Shown: positions 18,734 through 27,430 of the stretch, piece by piece
Layout of the letters: each line of letters opens with the position of its first letter
How positions within the stretch are numbered: position 1 is the stretch's first letter
Assembly (NCBI GenBank): GCA_031415695.1
Contig: JANOSH010000022.1
Span: forward strand, 149,217-213,216
Origin: JANOSH01 sp031415695
Lineage (GTDB): Bacteria; Actinomycetota; Acidimicrobiia; Acidimicrobiales; Ilumatobacteraceae
Direction of reading: 5' to 3'
DNA length: 64,000 bases
Translations under genes and position numbers: made by a program
Notes under the pieces: model-generated
The model's database searches: none
What the model was told of the DNA's origin: nothing
What the model saw: only the letters and a program-made list of their open reading frames with translations

Positions 18734-20418
18734 AATTCTCCTACGGCAGGGGTGAGCCGGGCCGATGCCACCACATCGGCAAACAGCAATTCTGTCTCGA
18801 TGGTGAGCGGCAGGGCGCCGGTCACGATGTACTCGGCCATGGTGGTTAGCTCGGTGCGACCGAACTCCACGGCGATATCGGTGCTGGCCGTGGCAAATCG
18901 GCCCGGTGTGCTCGACTGCACGGCCACCGATCGGCTGGCCCGCACCGTGGGGGCAAACACCACCCGTGCGATACAAGTGTGGTGCCCGGTGCCGTTGATG
19001 GTGTCGGACACGGTGAGCGCATCGCTCGATAACGCCCAGACCCGCCGATGCGTGGGCGCGCCGTCGAGGAACCGGTAACCGTCATGTGACGCGTCGATTA
19101 CGATGCGGTCACCCCGGTCGGCCGCATCGTGCAGCGTCGGGCGGGCCCGGCGGCCGACCCGAAACGAACCCCACACCTCGCTCTGATTGGCGCCATCGAT
19201 CTCCACCGTACTGTGGGCCGCGGTCGAACGTTCGAAGGCCCGTCGGTTGCCCACGTAGGTGCTGGTGCCGGTATCGACCACCACCCGTTGACCCCCCACC
19301 GACAGCACGAATCCCAGGCACCCGGCCTGACCGTGGGCTGGCAATTCGGGCGGGCAAGGAGCGCCCACATCGGCGATCAGCATGGTTCCCGGGGTGGGGC
19401 GCGCCACCACATAACCTGACTCGGCCAAGACCACCAGACGGCTAGCGCTGGCGGGCGGCAGGTCAAGGGCCGCCAGCCGTTGTGTTCCGATGGGGGCCGA
19501 ATCACCCAACAGCGCAATGTCACCGTCGGGCAACACCAAGTCGGCCAGCCACTGTTTCATGCGAGCCACCACTTGGCTCAGTGGCGCCGACGGGCGGCCC
19601 GCGGCGTCGAGCAACGAGGCGATGTCGATGAGATCACCGAGCACCTGAGCGTGATACGACGGCGACCGTTCGAAGTGGCCACCGTCGGCCAGCACCTGGC
19701 GGCCAAGTTGGCTTTCCAGGGTGGCCAAGGCTTGGTCGGTTTGCTGCCGATCGCCGAGGAACACCCCGAGGCCGATGAGTGCTTTGAGATTTTTAATCAG
19801 GTGATTTCCGCCGACATCAAATTCGATATTGGCCCGCAGGAACCGGGCATGCAGGCCAAGCGATTCGACTAGTTCGGCCTCATTGAGCCGGTTGGGCCCG
19901 CCCCGCACGAGGGTGTCGAACACGCCACACAACGACCAAGCCCGCAAGGACACGACATAAGGCGACCATTCGTCCCAGGCCCCGAACCGGGTACCGGCCC
20001 GCCACGAACGCCACAGATGGCCAAACGCGTCGGCCTGGTCGCCGGCCGCGGCCAAGGTCCAGGCCCACTCGAAATAGTGCATGTTGTAGCGGAACAACTG
20101 CGATCGATCCTCGGGACGCCACCCGCCATGGCCATACACATCGTGTACCTCGCCCACGAACGCCAACGAACCCTGGGCGATGATGTCGGGTGTCATCGCC
20201 GACGGTAGGGACACGGCGTCGAGCGGACGGAACGATGTGGGCCAGCCGTAACTGGCCGGGGTGGGTGTCGACCAGCGCTGTTCGAAGAATTCCGGCTTGG
20301 CCGCCAACACCGCCCGCAACGTGCGCAGCCGAGCCCGGTGCACGAACTGTTCGGGCCGCAGATGCGCCATGGTACGAACGAGGCGCGCCGCATCGGCCCG
20401 CCGACTGATCACCGACAC
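18730..20418 (-). CDS. Heparinase II/III-like protein
   Basis: The protein has 562 residues. The N-terminal two thirds is alpha-helical toroid-like (WRPEDRSQLFRYNMHYFEWA, GGNHLIKNLKALIGLGVFLG). The C-terminal part is a beta-rich heparinase II/III domain with GHAQAGCLGFVLSVGGQRVV-like and STVEIDGANQSEVWGSFRVG segments. No signal peptide is evident, so it may act in the cytoplasm or be exported in an unrecognised way. In similar loci these proteins accompany the bi-domain oxidoreductase, and a role in making or trimming an acidic polymer is inferred. It overlaps the epimerase gene by 10 bp. Confidence 0.85.
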   Translation of the reverse strand: MSVISRRADAARLVRTMAHLRPEQFVHRARLRTLRAVLAAKPEFFEQRWSTPTPASYGWPTSFRPLDAVSLPSAMTPDIIAQGSLAFVGEVHDVYGHGGWRPEDRSQLFRYNMHYFEWAWTLAAAGDQADAFGHLWRSWRAGTRFGAWDEWSPYVVSLRAWSLCGVFDTLVRGGPNRLNEAELVESLGLHARFLRANIEFDVGGNHLIKNLKALIGLGVFLGDRQQTDQALATLESQLGRQVLADGGHFERSPSYHAQVLGDLIDIASLLDAAGRPSAPLSQVVARMKQWLADLVLPDGDIALLGDSAPIGTQRLAALDLPPASASRLVVLAESGYVVARPTPGTMLIADVGAPCPPELPAHGQAGCLGFVLSVGGQRVVVDTGTSTYVGNRRAFERSTAAHSTVEIDGANQSEVWGSFRVGRRARPTLHDAADRGDRIVIDASHDGYRFLDGAPTHRRVWALSSDALTVSDTINGTGHHTCIARVVFAPTVRASRSVAVQSSTPGRFATASTDIAVEFGRTELTTMAEYIVTGALPLTIETELLFADVVASARLTPAVGEL

Positions 20419-21293
20419 AACGCCGCCTCGTACGCAATGCCATCGGCGAAGGTTCGGGGGTTGAACCCGAACGCCTGGCGCGCCGGCCCGATATCGAAGA
20501 CCTTGTCCTCGACCAGCCGGTCGATCTGTTCGAGCTTGATCATCGTGCGTATTGGCAACCGTTCCTGCAGATGCACGGCGCCGCGCACGAGCGACAACGG
20601 CACCGGTAACACGCGGGCTCGGCGCCCCACGGCGTCCGCAGCCTGCTGCACGATGTCCTTGAACGCCAGTGCCTGGGGTCCGGCGATGTTGAACGCTTGG
20701 TGCGCCGGTTCGGCCAGCTGTTGGTCCAGTTGTTCGGCGGCTTGCACCAGCACCTGGGCCAAATCGGCAACATGCACTGGTTGCTGCAGCCGGTTACCGC
20801 CCCCGGGCATGGGCACCACCGGGGTGCGTCGCAGCAGCATCAACAACCGCTCCATGTTGCGATCGCCCGGCGCGCCGTAGATCATCGTCGGGCGCATGAT
20901 GATGGTGTGCAACCCGCTCTCTACGACGCTCGTCTCGGCCGCCACCCGCACGGCCTTGGATGCCGGGTTCAAGTTCGTGAAAATGCCGGTGGTGGACACG
21001 AACACCCCGTGCTCGATACCGGCTTCGGCTGCCGCCGCCGTGATAGCCGGTGCATGGCCAAATCCTAGCGACGCCACGTTGAGCAGCACGTCGGCCTTGG
21101 CCGCCGAGAATGCCGCATCAAGACTGGCCGGATCGTCCAAGTCACCGAACACCGGAGTGGCGCCGTGTTGAGAAACACGGTCGCCCGCAAGCGCGCTGCG
21201 GACCAGGGCCGTGACGTCGTGGCCTCGGTTCACCAGTTCGGCAATGACGAAACCACCGGTGAAGCCGCTGCCGCCGGTGAGCAGCACCCTCAC
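20409..21293 (-). CDS. NAD-dependent sugar epimerase/dehydratase (SDR)
   Basis: The protein has 294 residues. It starts MRVLLTGGSGFTGGFVIAEL, an extended-SDR NAD-binding motif (TGGxGFxG). VLLNVASLGF, STTGIFTNLN and TMIYGAPGDRNMERL follow. In place of the usual YxxxK there is no clear catalytic pair at the expected position, so it may be a reductase-like or atypical member. It overlaps the WbuB-like glycosyltransferase by 4 bp. A role in nucleotide-sugar modification is likely from context only. Confidence 0.78.
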   Translation of the reverse strand: MRVLLTGGSGFTGGFVIAELVNRGHDVTALVRSALAGDRVSQHGATPVFGDLDDPASLDAAFSAAKADVLLNVASLGFGHAPAITAAAAEAGIEHGVFVSTTGIFTNLNPASKAVRVAAETSVVESGLHTIIMRPTMIYGAPGDRNMERLLMLLRRTPVVPMPGGGNRLQQPVHVADLAQVLVQAAEQLDQQLAEPAHQAFNIAGPQALAFKDIVQQAADAVGRRARVLPVPLSLVRGAVHLQERLPIRTMIKLEQIDRLVEDKVFDIGPARQAFGFNPRTFADGIAYEAALCR

Positions 21294-22531
21294 CTTTTGG
21301 CCTGACGAGTGGCCACCTTTTGCAGCAACACCAGATAACGCGCCGCCAACGTGCGGCGATCGAAATGTTCGGTCACATACCGGCGGCCAATGATGCCTTG
21401 TTGCGCCCGACGTTGGGGATCCTTGGCCAGCATCAAAATCGCCTCGGCCAAGGCCATAGGATCCTCGGGCTCGACCACCGTGGCGCCGGCATCACGCAAG
21501 ATGCGTGCCGGTTCGCCGCGCACCGCCCCGACGACCGCCTTGCCCGCCCCGAGAAACTCGAAGATCTTCGACGGGATGAACGACGAGAACAGCAACACAT
21601 CGCGCAACGGCACAATGCAGATATCGGCGGCGTTCACGATGCCCGGCACTGTGTCTCGGGGGACCGACGGCCGCAACGAGATGTTGTCAGCTCCCAGGCT
21701 CTGTACGTGGTCGGCCAGCTTTTGCTTGGCCGCGCCGTCGCCAACAAAGGCCATGTGAATATTGTCGGCCTCCAACCTGGCTGCGGCGTCGGCCACCGAC
21801 GTGAGACCGTGCGAGATGCCATGCGCACCGATGTACAGCGCCAGCGTGTCGCCGGCTTGAACACCTAACGACTGACGAACAGCCGGGTCCGGCGCCCCGG
21901 GCTGAAACACTTCCAGGTCTACCCCGTTGGTGATGGTCGTGACATGGTCAGGCGCTATGCCGCGACGGATGAGATCTTCGCGAAAACCTTCGGTGACCGT
22001 GACCACATGGTCGGCGCTGCGATAGAAAAACAGCTCGATGCGTTCGAGCACCCAGATGATCTGGCGGTTCGTGAGCACGCCGAGCTCCACAAAGATCGCC
22101 GGCCAAAGATCGCGAATCTCGACCACCAAAGGGGCCCGTTTAAGCTTGGCTAAGACCCACCCCGAGAAGATCGAAAAGAATGTTGGTGACGACACCATCA
22201 CCACGTCAGGGCGGCCCACCTTGCGGTAGCCGAGCACCACGCTCGTGACCATGAACGACAGGTGGCCCAGCGTCTTTTTGACGAACCCCTCGTTCGGGGT
22301 GGCGTACAGCCAGGTACGCACCACCGTCACCGCGCCGGCCCGTTCGACCAGGCGCTTCTTACCCCGGTACTCGGGCCGAATGACGCCGGTAGGGTGGTTG
22401 GGCATGCCCGTCAACAACGTGACGTTGGCCCCGCTCTCGGCCCAGAACCGGGTCAGCTCACCAATGCGCGCCTGAGGCGCGCCGATCTCGGGCGCCGCGT
22501 AATGACAGACGACGACGATGTTGCTGGCCAT
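21290..22531 (-). CDS. Family 4 glycosyltransferase (WbuB-like)
   Basis: The protein has 413 residues. The opening IVVVCHYAAPEIGAPQARIG and LLTGMPNHPTGVI are typical of WbuB-type L-fucosamine/N-acetylhexosamine transferases. LVVEIRDLWPAIFVELGVL and DHVVTVTEGFREDLIRRG follow, and the donor site is in FIPSKIFEFLGAGKAVVGAV. Its ATG shares one base with the dehydrogenase stop (TGATG). WbuB relatives usually transfer the second sugar onto the lipid-linked one. The donor is not certain here. Confidence 0.88.
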   Translation of the reverse strand: MASNIVVVCHYAAPEIGAPQARIGELTRFWAESGANVTLLTGMPNHPTGVIRPEYRGKKRLVERAGAVTVVRTWLYATPNEGFVKKTLGHLSFMVTSVVLGYRKVGRPDVVMVSSPTFFSIFSGWVLAKLKRAPLVVEIRDLWPAIFVELGVLTNRQIIWVLERIELFFYRSADHVVTVTEGFREDLIRRGIAPDHVTTITNGVDLEVFQPGAPDPAVRQSLGVQAGDTLALYIGAHGISHGLTSVADAAARLEADNIHMAFVGDGAAKQKLADHVQSLGADNISLRPSVPRDTVPGIVNAADICIVPLRDVLLFSSFIPSKIFEFLGAGKAVVGAVRGEPARILRDAGATVVEPEDPMALAEAILMLAKDPQRRAQQGIIGRRYVTEHFDRRTLAARYLVLLQKVATRQAKR

Positions 22532-23820
22532 CAGGCCCTGACGATGGACGCCATTGCGTCAGAGGCGGCGCTCGAGGCGGCCTTACGGGTGGCGTTGCGA
22601 GTATCGACAATCAGCGAGGCGTGCCGCACCACAAAATCCCAGTCGTAGGCGGCGTGATCAGTAACAATTAGCACCGCGTCCTGGCTGGCCAAATATTCAG
22701 CGGTGAGTTCCTGGCTCTTGAGCGACGGCACATCAAAGCTGCGCATCGGGGCCAGCGCTGCGATGTGCGGATCGTTGTACGACAACACGGCACCCCGCGC
22801 CGCCAGCAGTTCCATCAACGCAAACGCCGGGCTTTCGCGGGGGTCGTCGACATCGGGCTTATACGCCACACCCAAGATGGCGATCTTGCTGCCCCGCAGT
22901 GCTAGCGACCGGTCGTTGAGCGCCTCCATCAATTTGTGCAAGACATACTCGGGCATCGCCAAGTTGACTTCGCCCGCCAGTTCGATAAATCGCGTAGTCA
23001 GGCCATGTTTGCGGGCCACCCACGACAAATAGAACGGATCGATCGGAATGCAATGCCCCCCCAGGCCGGGGCCGGGAGTGAATCGTTGAAAACCGAACGG
23101 CTTGGTGCTGGCCGCATCGATTACTTCCCACACGTCGATATCCATCCGGTCGAACAACACCTTGAGTTCGTTCACCAACGCAATGTTGACGCTTCGATAC
23201 GTGTTCTCGAGGATCTTGCAGGCCTCGGCCACCTCGCACGACGACACCGGAACAATTTGGCTGATCGCGGTGGAATACAACTCGCACGCCACCGCCAGAC
23301 TGGCCTCATCGAACCCGCCGACCACCTTGGGAATCGTGCCGGTGCCAAAGTTAGGGTTACCCGGGTCTTCACGTTCGGGGCTGTAGGCTACAAAGAAATC
23401 GGCCCCCGCTTTCAGGCCCGACGTTTCCAAAATAGGAATGACAACATCACGGGTAGTACCGGGATAGGTGGTGCTTTCCAGCACGACTAACTGACCGCGA
23501 CGCAGGACCGCGGCAATCGTGCGCGCCGTGGCCTCGACGAAACGAAGGTCAGGGTCACGACTCTTGGTCAATGGCGTGGGCACACAGATCAAGATGCAAT
23601 CGGCCGCCGCCAGCGCCTGAGGATTAGTGGTGGGAACGAACCGGTTATTGGCCACACCCTCTGCGATCCATTCGCCACCTAGATAGTTGATATAGCTCTG
23701 CCCGGCCAACAATTGACCCACTTTGGTTTCGTCGACCTCGTAACCAATGCACGAAAAGCCAGCATCGAGATATACCCGTACCAATGGCAGGCCGACATAT
23801 CCCAATCCCATGACAGCCAC
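22531..23820 (-). CDS. Nucleotide-sugar 6-dehydrogenase (WbpA/WecC type)
   Basis: The protein has 429 residues. The NAD-binding start is MAVMGLGYVGLPLVRVYLDA. The middle has LVVLESTTYPGTTRDVVIPI and VAYSPEREDPGN. The catalytic Cys lies in GLGGHCIPIDPFYLSWVARK. The C-terminal domain has ILGVAYKPDVDDPRESPA. This is the UDP-GlcNAc/UDP-ManNAc 6-dehydrogenase family, which oxidises C6 to a uronic acid using two NAD+. With WecB it supplies an acidic amino sugar. The next gene upstream ends 26 bases away. Confidence 0.92.
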   Translation of the reverse strand: MAVMGLGYVGLPLVRVYLDAGFSCIGYEVDETKVGQLLAGQSYINYLGGEWIAEGVANNRFVPTTNPQALAAADCILICVPTPLTKSRDPDLRFVEATARTIAAVLRRGQLVVLESTTYPGTTRDVVIPILETSGLKAGADFFVAYSPEREDPGNPNFGTGTIPKVVGGFDEASLAVACELYSTAISQIVPVSSCEVAEACKILENTYRSVNIALVNELKVLFDRMDIDVWEVIDAASTKPFGFQRFTPGPGLGGHCIPIDPFYLSWVARKHGLTTRFIELAGEVNLAMPEYVLHKLMEALNDRSLALRGSKIAILGVAYKPDVDDPRESPAFALMELLAARGAVLSYNDPHIAALAPMRSFDVPSLKSQELTAEYLASQDAVLIVTDHAAYDWDFVVRHASLIVDTRNATRKAASSAASDAMASIVRA

Positions 23821-23846
23821 CGTGGCCGTACGATCTTGAATGCGGG

Positions 23847-25754
23847 TTAGAAGATCGTCGTTAATTGCACACCGCTTTCCGCCACCGCCGGTCGATAATT
23901 CGTCCCAACGCTGAGCGAGACAATGGCGGTCAAACCACAGGCTTCGATTCGTTGTACCAACATAGCGGTAAGCCGCTCGTCGGCACTCGGCACCCCAATC
24001 ACCACCGAATCCACCTGCAGGCGTCGAGCGACCTCGAACAGGTCGTCACCCGTGCCGACCACCCGCACCCCGTGCAATGAACGGAATCGTTTGGCCGGGT
24101 CATCATCGATGAGGCCCACCGGATACAACGTGCTCAACGAATCGGTGAGCATCGGGATCAGCAGCGCCGCGCCCCGACCGGCGCCGTACACCAGCACCCT
24201 GCGCCCCGACACACTTGCCGGGGCCCGGCGGTCCCGTATCCCCCGCCAAACAGCACGCGGAACCAACATGAGTGGCCCCGCAATCAACGCCGAGACGAAC
24301 ACGAACGAATCGGCCAACGCCGTGCCGCCCTGGCCGAGCAGCAGCGCCGACCCGAACACCACGTCGAGGGCCAGAACCGTGGCCACACCACCAAGCTCGC
24401 TAAAGCTACCCACCCGCCAACGCCACCGGTAGATGCCAACCGACGCGCCCATGATGAGTTGCGACCCAAGGATCTGGGGAGCCACGTCGAGCAGGTCGTT
24501 TACCGTCCCGCCGGCGCCGGCGCCCCGCAGCACCAGCAACGCCGTAAAGCAGCCCGCGGCCCACGCCATGGCGTCGACGACAAACAGCATTGGCGCGCTC
24601 GACACCAACCACCGATGTCCAGCCTGGCGATACCCAACTGCAGTCAGTACCGGTCTCGGTGTCCGGGCAAGCACCGGTTCGAGCACACTGCCATGACGCG
24701 CGAGCAACGCCGGAAGCATCATGTAGGCACCCAGAACCGCGGCTGCGCTGACGACCACCAGCCCGCGGCTGGCCACGCTCCAACCGAGCGTCATGAGGGC
24801 CACGGCCATCAGAACCACGTTGATCGCCACTACTAGGCCCGTGGTCTGCACGTGGGACCAACCCGAACGGCACAACAATTGATACGTGTGCGAGCGATGC
24901 GCTTCGAGCACCTGATCACCGGCGCGCCACCGTCGCAAGAACGTTAGCAACGGATCAATCACAAACACGCCTAAAGGGGCCGCCACGGCCAAGGGGTCAA
25001 GCCCCTGGCGGATCGCAGCCACGGCAAACGCCGCTAGTGCCGCACCCAGAAAGTAGCTACCGACATCGCCAAGAAACATGCGGGCATGGGGAAAGTTGAA
25101 CGGCAAAAATCCGAGCGCTGCGCCAACTAATACGGCGGCAACTGCCGCCAAGGCGGGCTCACCAGAGTTGTGGGCCAGGATCCACCAACCCGCACCCGCG
25201 ACCACGACCTGCATGGCCGAGATGCCATTGATGCCATCCATGAAATTGAAAGCGTTGACGAAGCCCACCAGCCAGAGCACGGCCAGCAAACTGGCACCGA
25301 TCATGGTTAGCGGCGCGGCATGCCAGTCGCGCAGCAAGACCGGCACGAGGAGTAACGCGGCAGCAATCTGCAACACCAAGCGAAGGGCCGCGGGCATCGG
25401 ATACAGGTCCTCGGCAAACCCCAAACACCCCATCGCCGCACACACCGCCAACAGCACCGGCGGATCCCCGACCACGCCGACAAGCAGCACCGCCGAGACA
25501 ACGAGCACCAGTACAAAGCCCCCGCCCCGCGGCGTAGGCACCGCGTGTGACGAACGGTGATTGGGCGCATCGATGACTGCCAGCCACCGGAGCCCTAGGA
25601 CCGCGAACGGCCCGGCCGCCAACGCCAGACACATGGCCAGCGCCGCCACTCGCCACGCGGGCCACGGAGTCACCGGAGGGCTGTCGAGTACGCCAACGAG
25701 AGCCCAACCACCGATCACGCAAAGCGGCAAGGCCAGTACGGCGATTTGGCTCAT
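23847..25754 (-). CDS. WecA/MraY-type phosphosugar transferase fused to a CapD N-terminal region
   Basis: I place the start at the ATG at 25754 (MSQIAVLALPL); 25 upstream residues in frame look unrelated. Residues to about 330 are a polytopic polyprenyl-phosphate N-acetylhexosamine-1-phosphate transferase with NHRSSHAVPTPRGGG, NFMDGINGISA, FLGDVGSYFLG and AHRSHTYQLL. After further membrane helices the last 130 residues have a Rossmann domain (GRRVLVYGAGRGAALLIPML, VVIGVPSADERLTAML), as in the N-terminal half of FlaA1/CapD proteins. The epimerase domain that normally follows is absent. It should start repeat-unit synthesis on undecaprenyl phosphate. Confidence 0.85.
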   Translation of the reverse strand: MSQIAVLALPLCVIGGWALVGVLDSPPVTPWPAWRVAALAMCLALAAGPFAVLGLRWLAVIDAPNHRSSHAVPTPRGGGFVLVLVVSAVLLVGVVGDPPVLLAVCAAMGCLGFAEDLYPMPAALRLVLQIAAALLLVPVLLRDWHAAPLTMIGASLLAVLWLVGFVNAFNFMDGINGISAMQVVVAGAGWWILAHNSGEPALAAVAAVLVGAALGFLPFNFPHARMFLGDVGSYFLGAALAAFAVAAIRQGLDPLAVAAPLGVFVIDPLLTFLRRWRAGDQVLEAHRSHTYQLLCRSGWSHVQTTGLVVAINVVLMAVALMTLGWSVASRGLVVVSAAAVLGAYMMLPALLARHGSVLEPVLARTPRPVLTAVGYRQAGHRWLVSSAPMLFVVDAMAWAAGCFTALLVLRGAGAGGTVNDLLDVAPQILGSQLIMGASVGIYRWRWRVGSFSELGGVATVLALDVVFGSALLLGQGGTALADSFVFVSALIAGPLMLVPRAVWRGIRDRRAPASVSGRRVLVYGAGRGAALLIPMLTDSLSTLYPVGLIDDDPAKRFRSLHGVRVVGTGDDLFEVARRLQVDSVVIGVPSADERLTAMLVQRIEACGLTAIVSLSVGTNYRPAVAESGVQLTTIF

Positions 25755-25892
25755 GCGGCCCCGTTGGCCTACAACGCTGACCGCCACCGTTGCACGTCCT
25801 TCCTGCTCTGCGCCACCAGGTGCGCTCAAACCGACCCTTCATCAGGTTCCTCTCAACGTACTGCCCGCCCTATGCCGTGCGCACCGGTCCAG

Positions 25893-26909
25893 ATGGCTCA
25901 TTTCGACACGATCGCGCCCCGCTACGATGCGACGCGTGGAAACGAGCGCTCGGCACCGGTGAAGCTGGACCCGGCCGTCGCCGTCACCTTGCAGCAACGC
26001 GCTTTGACGCTTCGGCTCGACCGAGCGGCCGCGGCGATCGCTGGCGCGTTCACGTCGGCCAATATTCCGAGCCTACTTATCAAGGGTCCGACTACCGCTC
26101 GGCTGCTCTACGCCGGCGAGCACCGCTCGTATAGCGACATCGATCTGCTGGTTTCTGTCTCGCAATTCGACGAGGCCGCTCGCACCGCCGAACAGTTGGG
26201 CTTCGCCAGCAACCCGGTACCGGCCGGTCGGGCGCGGGGCTGGGTCCACCGCCACCTCGAAGGCCAAGAGCGCCCGCTGGTACATCGCGCCGATGGGCTC
26301 AGTCTCGACCTGCACCGGTGGTTCTACCTCGTGCCACAGAACTCACAACTGTTCGACATCTTGTGGGCAGGCCACGAGACGATGACGCTCGACGGCGCCA
26401 CCGTCGCCGTGCCCAACGCCGCCGGGATCGGCCTGCTCACGATGCTGCATGCCCAAGGTGGGGGCCACGTCGGCGCCGCCCACGAGCGGGTCAGTGCCGA
26501 CGCGCTTCGGGCCGTCGACCAGCTGTCCGACGGCGTGTGGCGCGAGATTGCCGCACTGGCCCGACAGTTGGGTGTCGCCCGCAGCGTCGTTTCGGTACTG
26601 CACGAGCGGGGCGGCCGGCGCGGTGCCCAACTCTCTGCTGTGCATTTTCCCGGCACCGGACCAGATCGATGGCTGACCGCCCACCTGCGAACCGGGAGCA
26701 TCACGGCGTTTCAGATCTGCCGTTTTCGCCCTTACCCGTGGCCCAAGCGGCTTATGTTGATAATGCTGCCCCTAGTGCCCTCGCTCCGACCGGATGCGTC
26801 ACTCAAGCACCAAGCCCAATCGGCCACCGTGCCCAACGGGCGGGCCTGGCTGCTACGAGACTTCCTACTCGCAGCCAAGGTGGCCTACACCCGCCACAAG
26901 CCCCACTAA
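25893..26909 (+). CDS. Nucleotidyltransferase family protein (NTP_transf_5 type)
   Basis: The protein has about 338 residues from the ATG at 25893; a GTG shortly downstream (about 25960) is an alternative. The core motif is SLLIKGPTTARLLYAGEHR followed by YSDIDLLVSVSQF, with the paired Asp residues of this family. LSLDLHRWFYLVPQNSQLFD lies in the middle. Members of this family occur in lasso-peptide loci, where some modify the phosphorylated peptide, and also in O-antigen loci. Here it lies between the polysaccharide operon and the lasso genes. Broken relatives of it lie at 41680..42450, 43455..43585 and 45367..45545. Confidence 0.8.
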   Translation: MAHFDTIAPRYDATRGNERSAPVKLDPAVAVTLQQRALTLRLDRAAAAIAGAFTSANIPSLLIKGPTTARLLYAGEHRSYSDIDLLVSVSQFDEAARTAEQLGFASNPVPAGRARGWVHRHLEGQERPLVHRADGLSLDLHRWFYLVPQNSQLFDILWAGHETMTLDGATVAVPNAAGIGLLTMLHAQGGGHVGAAHERVSADALRAVDQLSDGVWREIAALARQLGVARSVVSVLHERGGRRGAQLSAVHFPGTGPDRWLTAHLRTGSITAFQICRFRPYPWPKRLMLIMLPLVPSLRPDASLKHQAQSATVPNGRAWLLRDFLLAAKVAYTRHKPH

Positions 26910-27033
26910 CCCGTGCCAGGCCGCGTTGGAGCAGGCCCGCCCAAACCGCCCCCAATAAAGCCGGCCAAAGGGGCCGTTCACGTCCCACAAAGTTGCTCAC
27001 ATACATGTCGGTAACACATTTGTGAGTGTCTTT

Positions 27034-27345
27034 TCAAGCATAAGCCGCTGGCTCGACGGTCACGAGATTGTTCATTGCGAGAGTCTCGATGAACGTGGCG
27101 ATGTCGGCCGCGAGGCGGTCGGGTTCGACGTTGTACTCGTCGAGGAGCACGGCGGTGGCGTCACCAACGGTGCCACTGGTGGTCAGGGCCTCCCACATTG
27201 AGCGTGCCACTGCGTCGAGACCGATGTACTGCTCGGTCTCCATGTTGAGCACGATCGATTCATCGTCCAAATCGCGGACGTAAACCGATGGCAACGGTCG
27301 AACACGGCACGACAACGTGATGTGATTGGTGTCGTCTTTTTTCAC
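27034..27345 (-). CDS. PqqD-like peptide-recognition protein (lasso B1 type)
   Basis: The protein has 103 residues. The PqqD-like core is VYVRDLDDESIVLNMETEQY with IGLDAVARSMWEAL and a final helix pair ending NNLVTVEP. These RiPP recognition elements bind the leader peptide and hand it to the modifying enzymes. It is divergent from the methyltransferase gene, so the two may share a regulatory region. A paralogue with the same MET/LETEQY core lies at 34996. It is probably the B1 partner for precursor 1, but it could serve either precursor. Confidence 0.8.
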   Translation of the reverse strand: MKKDDTNHITLSCRVRPLPSVYVRDLDDESIVLNMETEQYIGLDAVARSMWEALTTSGTVGDATAVLLDEYNVEPDRLAADIATFIETLAMNNLVTVEPAAYA

Positions 27346-27430
27346 GGACCTGATGCTGCCACACGGAACTTTGCCGCTGTATGGGCCGTCTCTACCACAT
27401 TCCTTGACCCGCGTTGCTCGCTGTGGTCAG

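Noticed and set aside
25893..25940. MAHFDTIAPRYD at the nucleotidyltransferase start resembles a methyltransferase N-terminus.
   Set aside because: No SAM-binding motif follows; the rest is clearly the NTP_transf_5 family, so this is a coincidence or a start-site artefact.
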